The notes: generated by a model not told the origin, from the sequence alone. DNA of 64,000 nt from Desulfobulbus sp. (GCA_031280615.1 JAITGO010000002.1:339239-403238); one strand, 5' to 3'. Counted from the stretch's first letter, positions 43,726-53,799 are shown. Numbers and translations are program-made.

Positions 43726-45114
43726 TCAGGAGCGGCGGGGAAAAAAGAGCAAACGAAAGGCATTCCACCCGTCCTCCCCACTTTCCACGGCAATCTTGCC
43801 GCCATGCAGCGCCACGATCCGCTTGACAATGGCCAGCCCGAGGCCGACCCCGCCGTGCGCCGCCGAACGCGATTTTTCACACCGGTAGAACTGGTCGAAG
43901 ATCCTGTCCCGGTCGGCCTGGTCGATGAACGGTCCGGTGTTGGCGACCGTCAATATGGTTTCCCCCGAGTCGCCGGTTGCCAGCTGGCAGCGGATCTCGC
44001 CTCCCCGGTGGTTGTAGCGCACCGCATTGTCCAGAAGATTGATTGCGACCCGGCGCATTTTCTCCCGGTCGCCCGCAAACAGATGCACGCCGTCGAAACA
44101 GCAGACGAGCCGGATCTCCTGCTCATACAGCAGCGCGTCGAACTCCTGGGTCACCGAGAAAAAGAGTTCGGTCAGGGAAAACAATTCCCGCACCAGACCA
44201 TCGCGCAGCTCCAGACGGGAGAGATCGAGCAGGTTCTTGATCAACAGGCCGATCCGGGCCAGGGCCCGCTCCTGGGCCAGTAATTTCTCCTGGACCGGGG
44301 CGGGCAAATGCTCATACTGCAAGGTCTCCTCCACCGACAGGCGCAACAGGGTGACCGGCGTCTTCAGCTCGTGGGCGGCGTTGGCGATGAATTCCTTCTG
44401 GCGGCGGAAAGAATGCTGGAGCCGGTTGAACATCGCATTGAGCGAGGCGATCAACTGATCGATTTCATCGTGGTTGTCGGTCAAGGGAATGCGTTTTTCC
44501 AGGGTCCTGGCCGTGATCTCCCTGGTCAGGCGGTTGATCTTGCGAATCGGATGCAGGATTTTTCCGGCCACCAGATAGCTGACCCCAATCAGAATCAGGG
44601 TCGAGACCAAGAGGGCTGAGCCGATCACCAAGACCGACTCGATCGATTCGCCGACCAGGTTTTCCACCGGCCGGGCCACGTGCACCTGATAGATGGCCCC
44701 GTCGACCGGCACGATGAACACCCGGTTCCAGAAACCGGCGGGTTGGTCGTCCTCCTCGGCGTAAAACTGGTTGAGGGGGATATCGGTCGGGATGAGATAG
44801 CCCTGGTCCCACATTTTCTTGGGCAGGTTGATCTTGCGCGCCAGCTCGGAGGCGAACAGCAGCCGGCCATTTGCATCGTACACCTTGGTCCAGTAGAGGC
44901 GGGAAAACAATTCCAGGGTCGCAAGGTGCAGCTCGCCGGCTGCCTGTTCCCGTCCCATCTCGTTGGCCATGGTCTGGGCGCGGAGTTCCAGCTCCTGGTC
45001 GAGAAATTCATAGGGCGTTTCCAGGCCCCACAGAAACACGATCACGGACAGTACCGCCGTGGAGACCAGCCCCGCCAGGCTGGCCCACAGGGTGATGCGG
45101 GTGCGGATTTTCAT
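43726..45114 (-). CDS. sensor histidine kinase, PmrB/CusS-like topology
   Basis: The 462-residue kinase has an N-terminal helix, a ~130-residue periplasmic domain with DDQPAGFWNRVFIVPVDG, a second helix (VLVIGSALLVSTLILIGVSYLVAG, near 170-195), HAMP, the H-box FIANAAHELKTPVTLLRLS (H near 255), the N-box NLLDNAVRYNHRGG and a GVGLGLAIVKRIVALHGG G-box. It overlaps the regulator gene by 4 bases (ATGA). The pair is divergent from an LTA-synthase-like sulfatase and an EptA-type transferase, which suggests control of envelope modification, as in PmrAB-type systems; the signal is not known. Confidence 0.9.
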   Translation of the reverse strand: MKIRTRITLWASLAGLVSTAVLSVIVFLWGLETPYEFLDQELELRAQTMANEMGREQAAGELHLATLELFSRLYWTKVYDANGRLLFASELARKINLPKKMWDQGYLIPTDIPLNQFYAEEDDQPAGFWNRVFIVPVDGAIYQVHVARPVENLVGESIESVLVIGSALLVSTLILIGVSYLVAGKILHPIRKINRLTREITARTLEKRIPLTDNHDEIDQLIASLNAMFNRLQHSFRRQKEFIANAAHELKTPVTLLRLSVEETLQYEHLPAPVQEKLLAQERALARIGLLIKNLLDLSRLELRDGLVRELFSLTELFFSVTQEFDALLYEQEIRLVCCFDGVHLFAGDREKMRRVAINLLDNAVRYNHRGGEIRCQLATGDSGETILTVANTGPFIDQADRDRIFDQFYRCEKSRSAAHGGVGLGLAIVKRIVALHGGKIAVESGEDGWNAFRLLFFPRRS

Positions 45115-45791
45115 GCCTGCCCGTCCCGGATCATGTAGCCGACGCCGCGAACGGTGACGATGATTCGCCCGGCCTGGTCGTCGAGTTTTTTGCGCAAATT
45201 TTTAATATGCACGTCGATATTGTTGGACATGGTGAAGGGATCGAAGGCTTCGCCCCATACGTGCTCGGCGAGGTTAAACCGGGAAACGGCCCGGTTGCAG
45301 TTGTAGAGCAGGAATTCGAGCACCGAGAACTCCTTGGGGGTGAGCACCACCGGCTCGTTGTCGAGGGTAACGTTTCTGGTGTTGGTATCGAGGCGGATGG
45401 TGCCGACCGCCAGATACGGGCTGGCCTTGTCGTGGCTGCGGCGGAGTAGGGCCCGGATGCGGGCCAGAAGTTCGGCCATGGAAAACGGTTTGTGCAGATA
45501 ATCGTCGGCCCCCAGGTCGAGCCCCTTGACCCGATTGGCCACCTCGCCCTTGGCGGTCAGCATCAGGACCGGGGTGGCGATCCCTTCGGCGCGCAATTCG
45601 GCCAGCACGGCAAAGCCGTCCTTTTCCGGCAGCATAATGTCGAGCACGATCAAATCGTACGGCTCGGTACATATCAGCTCCAGGGCCGCGGCGCCGTCGC
45701 CGGCGATATCGACGGTGTAGCGCTGCTGCCGCAAGGTTTGGGCGATCTGCGCGGCCAGTTCCGGTTCGTCGTCCACGATCAATACCCGCAT
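45111..45791 (-). CDS. OmpR/PhoB-family response regulator
   Basis: This 226-residue regulator has the receiver acidic pair (LIVDDEPEL), the phosphoacceptor in DLIVLDIMLPEKDGF (~residue 51), a conserved KGEVANRVKGLDLGADDYLHKPF and a C-terminal winged helix ending LRKKLDDQAGRIIVTVRGVGYMI. It is transcribed before its kinase and 377 bases from the divergent sulfatase gene. The targets are probably the two envelope-modifying genes. Confidence 0.92.
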   Translation of the reverse strand: MRVLIVDDEPELAAQIAQTLRQQRYTVDIAGDGAAALELICTEPYDLIVLDIMLPEKDGFAVLAELRAEGIATPVLMLTAKGEVANRVKGLDLGADDYLHKPFSMAELLARIRALLRRSHDKASPYLAVGTIRLDTNTRNVTLDNEPVVLTPKEFSVLEFLLYNCNRAVSRFNLAEHVWGEAFDPFTMSNNIDVHIKNLRKKLDDQAGRIIVTVRGVGYMIRDGQA

Positions 45792-46168
45792 CCCATCCTC
45801 TTCCGCCTGTTTTTGCGTTCGACCGCGCCGCCCTGCCGGCCGCGTCCGCCTCTTGTTCCCGCCATGCCCCCGGCACTGTCGGGACCCAAACGGGAAAACG
45901 TCAACAATACCGCCATCGCTTTCCGCCCGTTCATCATTTCTTCATCGAACCTGTGGTAATGGCTACCGTAGGCCACCGGCAACCACAGCGATCCAACCCC
46001 GCAAGGGGCAGCCTCGACCGGGTGCCAGGATACCCCTTCAAGCGCTGTTGGCACAAACAATTAATCGCAGCTTGCGATGCCAACGCTACTTGCAGCGTCA
46101 CTTGAGCCGCCGTCCGGATTGCCATATTGCCGGCCATCGTCCCCAACTTTTACTCTTTGTGAGAAACC
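45792..46168. other. divergent regulatory region between the two-component system and sulfatase genes
   Basis: No coding sequence is evident. Both promoters should be here. I find no clear repeated CTTAAT-like regulator box. Confidence 0.3.
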
Positions 46169-48175
46169 ATGCAGCCCACCCTCTTCGCCCCACAGCAGCA
46201 TGTTGCCCCGGCCCGCACCGCCTCGTTCCGTTCGTGGTGGCTGACCCTGCAAGCACACCGCCTCGCCCCCCTGGTTGCCATCGGGGCCAGCTACCTGTTG
46301 GTCTCTTTTTTTCTGAGGCTGGTCCTGGCGGCGGCCTTTGGCCTGAACGACGGCATGCGGCCCATACTCCTTGCGCCGACGATCCTGTTGGGATTGATCA
46401 ACGACAGCATCACATTAAGCTATTTGCTGGTTCCCGCATATCTCTTTCTAACTTTCATGCCCATCAGGATATATCAATCCCTGGCAGGACGGACCATGAT
46501 AGCGGCAATGGGTTGGCTCTCGTTCTTCGGCATACCCTACATCGCGGTCATTCAATATTATTTTTTCAAAGAATTCTCGTCAAGATTCAATCTGGTCTCT
46601 GTCGATTACTTGATTTATCCCCACGAGGTTTTTGTCAATATCTATCAAACCCACCATGTGGTCTCGACATTTTTCATTGTCTTTGCATATGCGACAATCT
46701 TGATGTTCTTTTGCTGGAAATTGTTCACCCCGGTTGCCGGCATTCCCGTTCCAATGAAGCAAAGGATTCGATCAACGCTGATATATGCCTTGGCAATCAT
46801 GGTACTCTCCAGTCTTTTTTCCACCCACAGCCTCGATTTTTCCTCCAATCGGCTTGTCAATGAAATCGCCGCCGATGGCATCAGCAGCTTTTTCGAAGCC
46901 CTGCACACCAACAACCTCGACTACACCGCCTATTATCGCACCGGCGACGAGCGGTCCCTGTCCCATCTCCTGACCGGCACCCTGGCCAGAGATACAAGTC
47001 GCTCGCAACCGGCCCCCTCCACCTTCAACCGGGTGGCCACCGGCAATCCGCAGGGTCTGGGCAAGTTGAACGTGGTGGTGATCGTCGAGGAATCCCTGGG
47101 GTGCGAGCATGTCGATACCTGCAAACGCGGACTGGATATCGATGCCGCCGTTGCCGCCTCCGCCGCCTTGACCCCCAACCTCGACCGGCTTGCCCGCCAG
47201 GGCCTTTTCTTCAACCGGGCCTATGCCACCGGCACCAGGACGGTACGGGGCCTGGAAGCCATCACCACCTCCTTTCCGCCCATCCCCAGCGAATCGATCA
47301 TCAAGCGGCCGGGGAGCGATCATATCGCCTCCTGGGGGAAAGTCATGCGGGAACAGGGGTATCAAACCAGTTTCCTGTATGGGGGCTACAGCCTGTTCGA
47401 CAACATGGGTGAGTTTTACGGCAGCAACGATTTTGCGGTCAAGGACCGCAACGATATCGACAATCCCCGTTTCGGCAATATATGGGGCGTCTCGGACCAG
47501 GATCTCTTCGCTTTTGCCAAGCGCTATTTCGACGCGGCCTCGGCCGCTAACGCGCCCTTCTTCTCCATCATCATGACCACGTCCAACCATTCCCCCTACA
47601 CCTTTCCCGAAGGTATCGAGGGCGTGCGCGCCAAGGGCGGCAACCGGTTCGACGGCGTGCGCTACGCGGACTACGCTCTGGGAGAATTTTTTCGACAGAT
47701 CGAATCCGCCCCCTGGTACAAGCAGACCCTGTTCGTGGTGGTCGCCGACCACGGCGCCCGGGTATACGGCAGCGAAAAAATACCGCTGCCCAGCTACGAG
47801 ATTCCGCTGTTGATCATGGCGCCGGGCCGATTGGCGCCACGGCAGATCGCCACCCCGATCAGCCAGATGGATATTGCGCCGACCGTCATGGGACTGCTCG
47901 GGCTCCCCTATTCGGCGCCGTTCTTCGGCCAGGACGTCCTGGCCGAAGGCAACGACGCCGCCAAGGTGTTGCTGTTCAACCACAATCACGATGTGGCCCT
48001 GTATCAAAACGGCAGGTTGGCCGTCCTGGGGCTGCGCGATGCCGCCCACACCTACACCTATCGGCTGGGGGACGACAGCATGCGGGAGATCCCCCGGGAC
48101 GAGGCCATGGTCGATCTGGCCACCGCTTATTACCAGACCGCCTACAACCTCTTTATCCACCATCGATACCTCTGA
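46169..48175 (+). CDS. LTA synthase-family membrane sulfatase-like transferase
   Basis: The 668-residue protein has about five membrane segments in residues ~30-210 and a large periplasmic domain of the alkaline phosphatase superfamily: LNVVVIVEESLG (metal ligand Glu), FNRAYATGTRTVRGLEAITTS (catalytic Thr), FSIIMTTSNHSPY and VVADHGARVYG. It belongs to the LtaS/MdoB-like group, which transfers phosphoglycerol-type groups to glycans or lipids. In a Gram-negative the acceptor may be an osmoregulated glucan or lipopolysaccharide; not certain. The bases for the membrane part (46380-46860) are AT-richer than the rest. Confidence 0.88.
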   Translation: MQPTLFAPQQHVAPARTASFRSWWLTLQAHRLAPLVAIGASYLLVSFFLRLVLAAAFGLNDGMRPILLAPTILLGLINDSITLSYLLVPAYLFLTFMPIRIYQSLAGRTMIAAMGWLSFFGIPYIAVIQYYFFKEFSSRFNLVSVDYLIYPHEVFVNIYQTHHVVSTFFIVFAYATILMFFCWKLFTPVAGIPVPMKQRIRSTLIYALAIMVLSSLFSTHSLDFSSNRLVNEIAADGISSFFEALHTNNLDYTAYYRTGDERSLSHLLTGTLARDTSRSQPAPSTFNRVATGNPQGLGKLNVVVIVEESLGCEHVDTCKRGLDIDAAVAASAALTPNLDRLARQGLFFNRAYATGTRTVRGLEAITTSFPPIPSESIIKRPGSDHIASWGKVMREQGYQTSFLYGGYSLFDNMGEFYGSNDFAVKDRNDIDNPRFGNIWGVSDQDLFAFAKRYFDAASAANAPFFSIIMTTSNHSPYTFPEGIEGVRAKGGNRFDGVRYADYALGEFFRQIESAPWYKQTLFVVVADHGARVYGSEKIPLPSYEIPLLIMAPGRLAPRQIATPISQMDIAPTVMGLLGLPYSAPFFGQDVLAEGNDAAKVLLFNHNHDVALYQNGRLAVLGLRDAAHTYTYRLGDDSMREIPRDEAMVDLATAYYQTAYNLFIHHRYL

Positions 48176-48208
48176 CCTTCCCCGCCCAACCGCGCCGAGG
48201 CCCCAGCC

Positions 48209-49966
48209 ATGAAGATATCGCAAACGACCCTGCACCTTGCCGCCTCCATCCTTTTGGTCGCGCTGTACAACACCACCTTTTTCCGCCATGTGCTGGCGGT
48301 CTACCCGCCAACCGCCGACAACGCCTTGTTCCTCGCTTCGCTGGCCATCGGCCTGGTGGCGGTGCTCATGCTGCTTTTGACCGTCATCGGCTGGCAACGC
48401 ACCACCAAACCGGTCCTAAGCGTGCTGTTGGTGCTCGCCGCGGCCATCGCCTACTTCACCGACGACTACAATGTGGTGATCGACCACACCATGATCGCCA
48501 ATATTGTCCAGACCAACGCCCGGGAAGCGTACGACCTGTTCAGCGTCAAGTTGCTGGTCTACCTACTGCTGCTGGGCATTGTGCCGGCGGGCGGTGTCTG
48601 GTGGCTGCGCCTGGCGCCGGCATCCTGGGAAAAGGAGTTGCTCACCAAGGCAAAAGTCACGGTGGTGTGCGTGGCCGCCGTCTTTGGCCTGCTTTTTCTC
48701 TCCAGCGACTTTTTCTTCTCCTTTTTCCGGGCGCACGAAGCCCTGCGGTACTACACCAATCCGACCTACTCCTTGTATTCACTCGGCAAATACCTCAAGA
48801 AAAACTATGCCGCCACCCGTGCCGCCGTCCGTCCCATCGGGACCGACGCCCGCATCCCGGCCACTACTGGCGGCCGCAAATTGGTGATCCTGGTGGTGGG
48901 CGAGGCGGCCCGGGCGGATCGTTTCTCGCTCAACGGCTATGCCCGTCCGACCAACCCGCTGTTGCAGCAAGAGCAGGTCGTCTCGTTTGCGAACATGTAC
49001 TCGAGCGGCACCGCCACCGCCTTTTCGGTGCCATGCATGTTTTCCCCCTACCCGCGTGAACAGTGTAACGAGCAAAAAGCAGTGGCCACCGAAAACCTGC
49101 TCGACGTGCTGCAGCGCGCCGGGGTCCATGTGCTGTGGCGGGAGAACAATTCGGATTCCAAGGGCGTGGCCTTGCGGGTGCCCTACCAGGATTTCAGACG
49201 GCCGGGCCTCAACCCCATGTGCGAGGGCGAATGTCGGGACGAAGGCATGCTGGCGGGATTGCAGGAGTATATCGATGCCCAGAAACAAGGGGATATCGCG
49301 ATTGTCCTGCATCAGATGGGCAACCACGGCCCGGCCTATTACAAACGGTATCCATCCGGGTTCGACCGGTTCACCCCGGTCTGTGCCACCAACCAGCTCA
49401 ACGAATGTACCACGGAGGAAGTTGGCAACGCCTATGACAACGCCATTCTCTATACCGATGCCTTTCTGGCCAAGACGATTGCCCTGTTGAAAAAAAACGA
49501 CCAGCGGTTCGAGACGGCGATGATCTACATGAGCGACCACGGGGAATCGCTCGGGGAATACGGCCTCTATCTGCACGGCCTGCCCTATGCCATGGCCCCG
49601 GACAGCCAGAAGCACGTTGCCTCGATCTTCTGGTTTGACGACCGATTCGGGATCGACCGGCAGGCCCTGCAGGCCAAGGCCGCCGAGCGGCTCTCCCACG
49701 ACAACCTCTTCCACACCGTGTTGGGCCTCTTCGCCGTGCAGACCTCGGTCTACGACCCGAGTCTCGATATCACCAACAATGTCCTTGCCCATCGAACGCC
49801 GCCAAGGCCGCTTCCACCCGGGCAAGGCGGCCAGACACCGCCGGACCGACGAGGCGCCCAGCCCCATGGACCGGAAGAATCCGGCTTTGCCAGCTATAAA
49901 AAACAACTGGCCCAAGTCCTGCCCGTCTGGCTGCTGCTCCACCTGGAGGAAGGAACCAGGCGGTAA
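48209..49966 (+). CDS. eptA: phosphoethanolamine transferase, EptA family
   Basis: This 585-residue protein has five N-terminal membrane helices (~10-170) and the periplasmic catalytic domain: LVILVVGEAARADRFSLNGY (zinc ligand Glu), SSGTATAFSVPCMFSPY (catalytic Thr in GTATA), NSDSKG, LHQMGNHGPAYYKRYP and YMSDHGESLGE. Such enzymes add phosphoethanolamine from phosphatidylethanolamine to lipid A and lower polymyxin binding. It has an unusually long C-terminal extension of about 55 residues, rich in Pro and Gln/Gly, ending in a hydrophobic stretch. It follows the LtaS-like gene after 33 bases and should be in one transcript. Confidence 0.92.
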   Translation: MKISQTTLHLAASILLVALYNTTFFRHVLAVYPPTADNALFLASLAIGLVAVLMLLLTVIGWQRTTKPVLSVLLVLAAAIAYFTDDYNVVIDHTMIANIVQTNAREAYDLFSVKLLVYLLLLGIVPAGGVWWLRLAPASWEKELLTKAKVTVVCVAAVFGLLFLSSDFFFSFFRAHEALRYYTNPTYSLYSLGKYLKKNYAATRAAVRPIGTDARIPATTGGRKLVILVVGEAARADRFSLNGYARPTNPLLQQEQVVSFANMYSSGTATAFSVPCMFSPYPREQCNEQKAVATENLLDVLQRAGVHVLWRENNSDSKGVALRVPYQDFRRPGLNPMCEGECRDEGMLAGLQEYIDAQKQGDIAIVLHQMGNHGPAYYKRYPSGFDRFTPVCATNQLNECTTEEVGNAYDNAILYTDAFLAKTIALLKKNDQRFETAMIYMSDHGESLGEYGLYLHGLPYAMAPDSQKHVASIFWFDDRFGIDRQALQAKAAERLSHDNLFHTVLGLFAVQTSVYDPSLDITNNVLAHRTPPRPLPPGQGGQTPPDRRGAQPHGPEESGFASYKKQLAQVLPVWLLLHLEEGTRR

Positions 49967-50164
49967 GGCCGTCGCCCCCCTCCGGCCCGTGCCATTGCCC
50001 AAGCAAACGCCATGCGAGGGCAAGCGCGGAACCCGGCTGCAACAACAGGCCCTGCCGCCCAAAGAAAAATTTTTCGCGGCGCTGCACTTGCTGCCATTCG
50101 GCGTATCATGGCTTGTCATGGGTTTGCCGCGGTAGTTCGGCAAGGTGGCGGGGCAAAGACAAAA

Positions 50165-50194
50165 GCCCCCTTGGAACGCGGGTTCCAAGGGGGC
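50165..50194 (-). terminator. hairpin terminator, family member 1
   Basis: GCCCCCTTGGAA-cgcggg-TTCCAAGGGGGC, preceded on the plus strand by AAAA, so the T-run follows on the minus strand. It suits the minus-strand molybdopterin enzyme/autotransporter transcript. Related hairpins stand at 61100 and 61194. The rest of 49967-50339 shows no gene. Confidence 0.7.
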
Positions 50195-50339
50195 CTGGCG
50201 GTGTTCGTTACCCAGCGAAAAAAGATTTCGCCAAGGATCCTGAAATAATGACGCTTCTTGCCCGGAACGGCAAAGGGCCGGGCAACGGCAGGTCCGCAGG
50301 CGCCGCCGTCCCGGTTATCGCCATCAAGCCATATTCAAG

Positions 50340-50981
50340 CTACCATCTGTAGACGATGCCGACCCGCGCATCCCATCCTTCGCGGTTGCCGTCGCCGCCC
50401 AACGAATGCGTATAGCCACCGGTGGCAAAGAGGCTGAGCTTGTCGCCGACCTGGCCGGACACCCCCAGCCCGATCTCGCCCCATTGGTTGTCGGAGCGGG
50501 ATTTCACCTGGGCCGGGTTGCTCCCGTTGAGCGCGCTGACCGTCAGGTCGCTGTCGCCGGAAAACTCCTTCCACAAATTGGTCCGCAGCCACACCGACTG
50601 TTCACGGGATTTGTCCGCGTCCCCCCGGTTCCAGGTCCTGGCCAGGCGCAACCCCACCCGGCCGCGCAGGGAGCTGCCGTCGTCAAAGGAAAAATTGCCG
50701 TAGCGATCCTTGGTGTCGTTGAAAAGCACGTTTTGGAAGGCGATCTGGGCCTGCGGCTCCAGGGTGTAGCCCTCCCCAGGTCAAAGGCGTAGCCGCCTTC
50801 CAGCGAGGCCAGAAAACCGTAGCCATCGGCGTCCATCCTCTCGCCCAGGTTCGACCGGCTCCGCGCATCGTAAACCGTCCCCTGGACCACTGCGTCGCTG
50901 TACCAGCCCCTGGCGTCGGCGGAACTGTAATGGGTCCAGTAGCCGCCCACGGTGTAGCCGTCCAGATCGGCGGTGCCGGCC
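50340..50981 (-). pseudogene. autotransporter beta-barrel remnant, truncated and frameshifted
   Basis: Directly after the molybdopterin enzyme stop codon the minus strand encodes AGTADLDGYTVGGYWTHYSS and DGYGFLASLEGGYAFDLG. After a one-base loss near 50771-50777 the next frame gives EGYTLEPQAQIAFQNVLFND and ends WDARVGIVYRW, with the terminal aromatic residue of outer membrane barrels. This is the C-terminal autotransporter domain, with strands GGYTHSLGG and RGRVGLRLARTW. The passenger and the N-terminal half of the barrel are missing and no start codon is present. It is a decayed fragment, probably left by a deletion. Confidence 0.75.
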
Positions 50982-52991
50982 TTAGAGGGCGCGCAGGTCG
51001 ATCTTGTTGTCGTAGAAGGTGCTGCCGTTGGCCTGGTCCGTGAGCCGCTGCGAGGTCAAGGCGTTGACCGATCTCGGGCCCGGCGCGAATTCCAGCCACC
51101 AAACGCCTTCGGCCACTGCCGCGCCCGGCGGGACCGCATCGGTCACCGTCAGCACGAACGCGACTTCGCCGCAGTCGTTTGTTGCCAGCACCGGCTGGCC
51201 GTCGGCCAAACCGCGCGACGCGGCCTCTGCCGGGTGGACTTGCAGCCGCATGCCGCGCTGTTTTGCGCGCAGGTCGTCCCGCTCGTAGAAAGAGGCGTTC
51301 AGGGCAAAAGGGGAAGGCGCGCTCACAAGCTGCAACGGCAGCCGGTCGCCGGCGCTGTGGGGCGGCAGATAGCGAGGAAGCGGTTCCGCCTCCCGCGCAT
51401 TGAAAATTTCAATCGTTCCGGAAGGGGTACCGAAACGCTCGGGCGGCCAGGGAAGCCGCTGCAGTTCCACCCCGATGCCGGCGGCAAGACGGCCTGCGTC
51501 GATGCCTTCCCGCAGGGGTGTCGGGGCGACCAGGAGTCGGTCGATCAATGTATCCGCGCTCTGGCGGAAAAAAGGGTCCTGCAGGCCCAACTCTTGCGCC
51601 AGGGCGGTGAAAACGTCCCAATTCGAGCGGCTTTCACCCACTGCGGGGATGGCCGGCCAAACCCGTTGCAGGCAATAGCTTCCGTAAGACAGGTAGATAT
51701 CGGCATGCTCCAGAGACGAGGTCGCGGGCAGGACGAGGTCGGCGTACCGGGCGGTGTCGGTCATGAAACGTTCGTGGACCACGGTGAACAGGTCGTCCCG
51801 CGCCAACCCCCGCAACACCGCATTCTGGTCCGGAGCCACTGCGGCGGGATTCGAGTGATAGACATACAGCGCCATGATCCGCGGCCGGTCGAGCTCGTTT
51901 AAGGCCTGTCCCAGCCGGTTCATGTTGACGATCCGGGTGGGGGTGGCCATGAAATCCTCCCTGAGCACCTCGACCAAGGCAAAGGCGCTGCCGGTGGAAA
52001 TTCCGCCCAACAGACCGGCATGCCGCTTGCCGTAGGCACCGACGAAGGCCGGCAAGATGGCGATGGTCCGCACCGTCATGGCACCGTTGCCGTAACGGGA
52101 GAGCCCGCTACCCAACCGAATGAACGGTGCCCGCGCCCGGGCGTATTCCCGCGCCATCCGTTCGACGGTCGGTGCCGGTATGCCCGTCAATTCGGCGGTG
52201 CGCTCCGGGGTATGCTCCGGGAGGATCGTCCGGGCCAGTTCCGGATAGCCGGTGGTCTTTCTCCGCAGAAAATCGAGATCGACCAGCCCTTCTCGCGCAA
52301 GCACATGCATCAGGCCGAGTGCCAAGGCCCCGTCGGTGCCGGACTTGACCAGGAAGACCTCGTCGACGCTCGGTGCGGTATGGTTGCGGTAGGTGTCGAT
52401 CAGCCAGACCCGGGCACCCGCCCGTCGGGCCTTCTTGACCCGCTCGAGGAAGTGGATGCTGGTCGCGGCGGCATTGATGCCCCACAGGATGACCAGATCG
52501 CTCTTGAGCACCTCGTCGGGATGCGGCGCGGGCGTGTTGCCCAGAACGGACTGCAGGCCGGCGGCTTTTGCCGACGAACAAATGGTGCGTTCGAGCCGGG
52601 AGGCCCCCAGGGCATGGAACAGGGGATGGCCGGCGTTACGCTGGACCAGCCCCATGGTTCCGGCATAGGAGTACGGCAAAATCGCCTCGGCCCCATGCGT
52701 GGATTCGATGGCCCGCCATCGGTCCGCAACGATGCAAAGCGCCTCCTGCCAGCGTATTTCCCGGAAGGCGCCCGCCCCCTTGGGCCCGTTGCGCAAGAGC
52801 GGCTTGAGCAGCCGCCGGGGCGAATGGACGGTTTGTTCGTAGTGGAACATTTTCGGGCAGAGCCTGGCACCGGAATAGGGATGTTCCGGGTCGCCGCTGA
52901 CGCGAATGGCGCGGCCATCTTCCCGTTCGATCAACAGGCCGCAGGTATCGGGACAATCGTACGGACAGGCGGAGCGGACAATGGTCGACAT
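50982..52991 (-). CDS. molybdopterin-dependent oxidoreductase with 4Fe-4S cluster
   Basis: The 669-residue protein starts at 52991 and has a 4Fe-4S motif (SACPYDCPDTCGLLI, then LCPKMF), ILPYSYAGTMG, a TICSSAKAAG segment where the Mo-ligand residue is expected, VKSGTDGALALGLM, and a C-terminal molybdopterin guanine dinucleotide domain with GTIEIFNAREAE and VHPAEAASRGLADGQPV. It belongs to the formate dehydrogenase/DMSO reductase superfamily, in the single-subunit cytoplasmic branch (no Tat signal). The substrate is unknown. The upstream frame extension to 53180 is not needed. Confidence 0.87.
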   Translation of the reverse strand: MSTIVRSACPYDCPDTCGLLIEREDGRAIRVSGDPEHPYSGARLCPKMFHYEQTVHSPRRLLKPLLRNGPKGAGAFREIRWQEALCIVADRWRAIESTHGAEAILPYSYAGTMGLVQRNAGHPLFHALGASRLERTICSSAKAAGLQSVLGNTPAPHPDEVLKSDLVILWGINAAATSIHFLERVKKARRAGARVWLIDTYRNHTAPSVDEVFLVKSGTDGALALGLMHVLAREGLVDLDFLRRKTTGYPELARTILPEHTPERTAELTGIPAPTVERMAREYARARAPFIRLGSGLSRYGNGAMTVRTIAILPAFVGAYGKRHAGLLGGISTGSAFALVEVLREDFMATPTRIVNMNRLGQALNELDRPRIMALYVYHSNPAAVAPDQNAVLRGLARDDLFTVVHERFMTDTARYADLVLPATSSLEHADIYLSYGSYCLQRVWPAIPAVGESRSNWDVFTALAQELGLQDPFFRQSADTLIDRLLVAPTPLREGIDAGRLAAGIGVELQRLPWPPERFGTPSGTIEIFNAREAEPLPRYLPPHSAGDRLPLQLVSAPSPFALNASFYERDDLRAKQRGMRLQVHPAEAASRGLADGQPVLATNDCGEVAFVLTVTDAVPPGAAVAEGVWWLEFAPGPRSVNALTSQRLTDQANGSTFYDNKIDLRAL

Positions 52992-53339
52992 GGGGCTCTC
53001 CGAAGATGGTGGCAGAGGACGGGGATGGGATGGCCCGATATTACCCCGGACACCGCGAGGCACAAACGCCGCGGCAGATTCCAGCGAGCCACAGCTTGAT
53101 CTATAATGGCTGGGGAGGCAAGCGGCAAACACGCGCCTTGCCCGCGCAAGGATGCAATTGCGGATTGCGATGCGTCTCAAGCAATGGGCGGCGAGAAAGG
53201 AGCCCGTGCGATCGTCTCGTTGTTGTTTGATTCCACCTGCCCCGGGTGGTAGGGTTGGCAGCGGGAAGATTCAAGACCGGAACACGAATCGACAGCCAAC
53301 CGGAGGTGCGCTTTCATTGCAATTCCCATCGCGGCGATC
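52992..53339. other. intergenic region
   Basis: No gene is recognised between the molybdopterin enzyme start and the membrane protein at 53340. It should carry the minus-strand promoter of the former. A GGAGG near 53305 lies 30 bases before the ATG of the latter and might belong to a non-ATG start. Confidence 0.3.
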
Positions 53340-53744
53340 ATGCCGCTGCCATTGGTGGTCAGCCTCCTATACGCAGTGGGCCACCCGATAGCTCGCCGGA
53401 AAAGAGCGCCATTTGCCCAAAAAGGCAGCGCCGCATATGTCTTTCTGCGCCTGACGGTCGTCGTGCTCGGCTTGCCGCTTTTTCTCGTCGGGGGCAGTGC
53501 CCCGCCGCTGACCTTGCTCAGTTTCGCCTGCATGCCGCATCTGTCCGTGCCTGTCGCGGTCGTGGAATTGAGCATCCTCCCTTTCACCATCGGCGCGATC
53601 ATCTATTGCGGACTGCGCCTCCTGTTCCGGCTGACGCGTGGTCACATCGGGCAATATCTCGATTATGGCGTCACAATCTACTATGTCTCCATGACCATTG
53701 TAGCCGTCTACGGATTCTTGGTGGCGACGATGGCCATCCTGTGA
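53340..53744 (+). CDS. small integral membrane protein, unknown
   Basis: This 134-residue frame has four hydrophobic segments (about 1-14, 33-53, 66-90 and 106-132) and basic loops (IARRKRAPF, RLLFRLTRGH). The ATG at 53340 has a poor ribosome site; an upstream non-ATG start behind GGAGG is possible. No family is recognised. It is convergent with the hybrid kinase gene. Confidence 0.5.
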   Translation: MPLPLVVSLLYAVGHPIARRKRAPFAQKGSAAYVFLRLTVVVLGLPLFLVGGSAPPLTLLSFACMPHLSVPVAVVELSILPFTIGAIIYCGLRLLFRLTRGHIGQYLDYGVTIYYVSMTIVAVYGFLVATMAIL

Positions 53745-53799
53745 GGGGCGCAAGGCAGGAGATGTCTTTTTGCAGCGCAAACGATGCGTCTGTCCGCGC

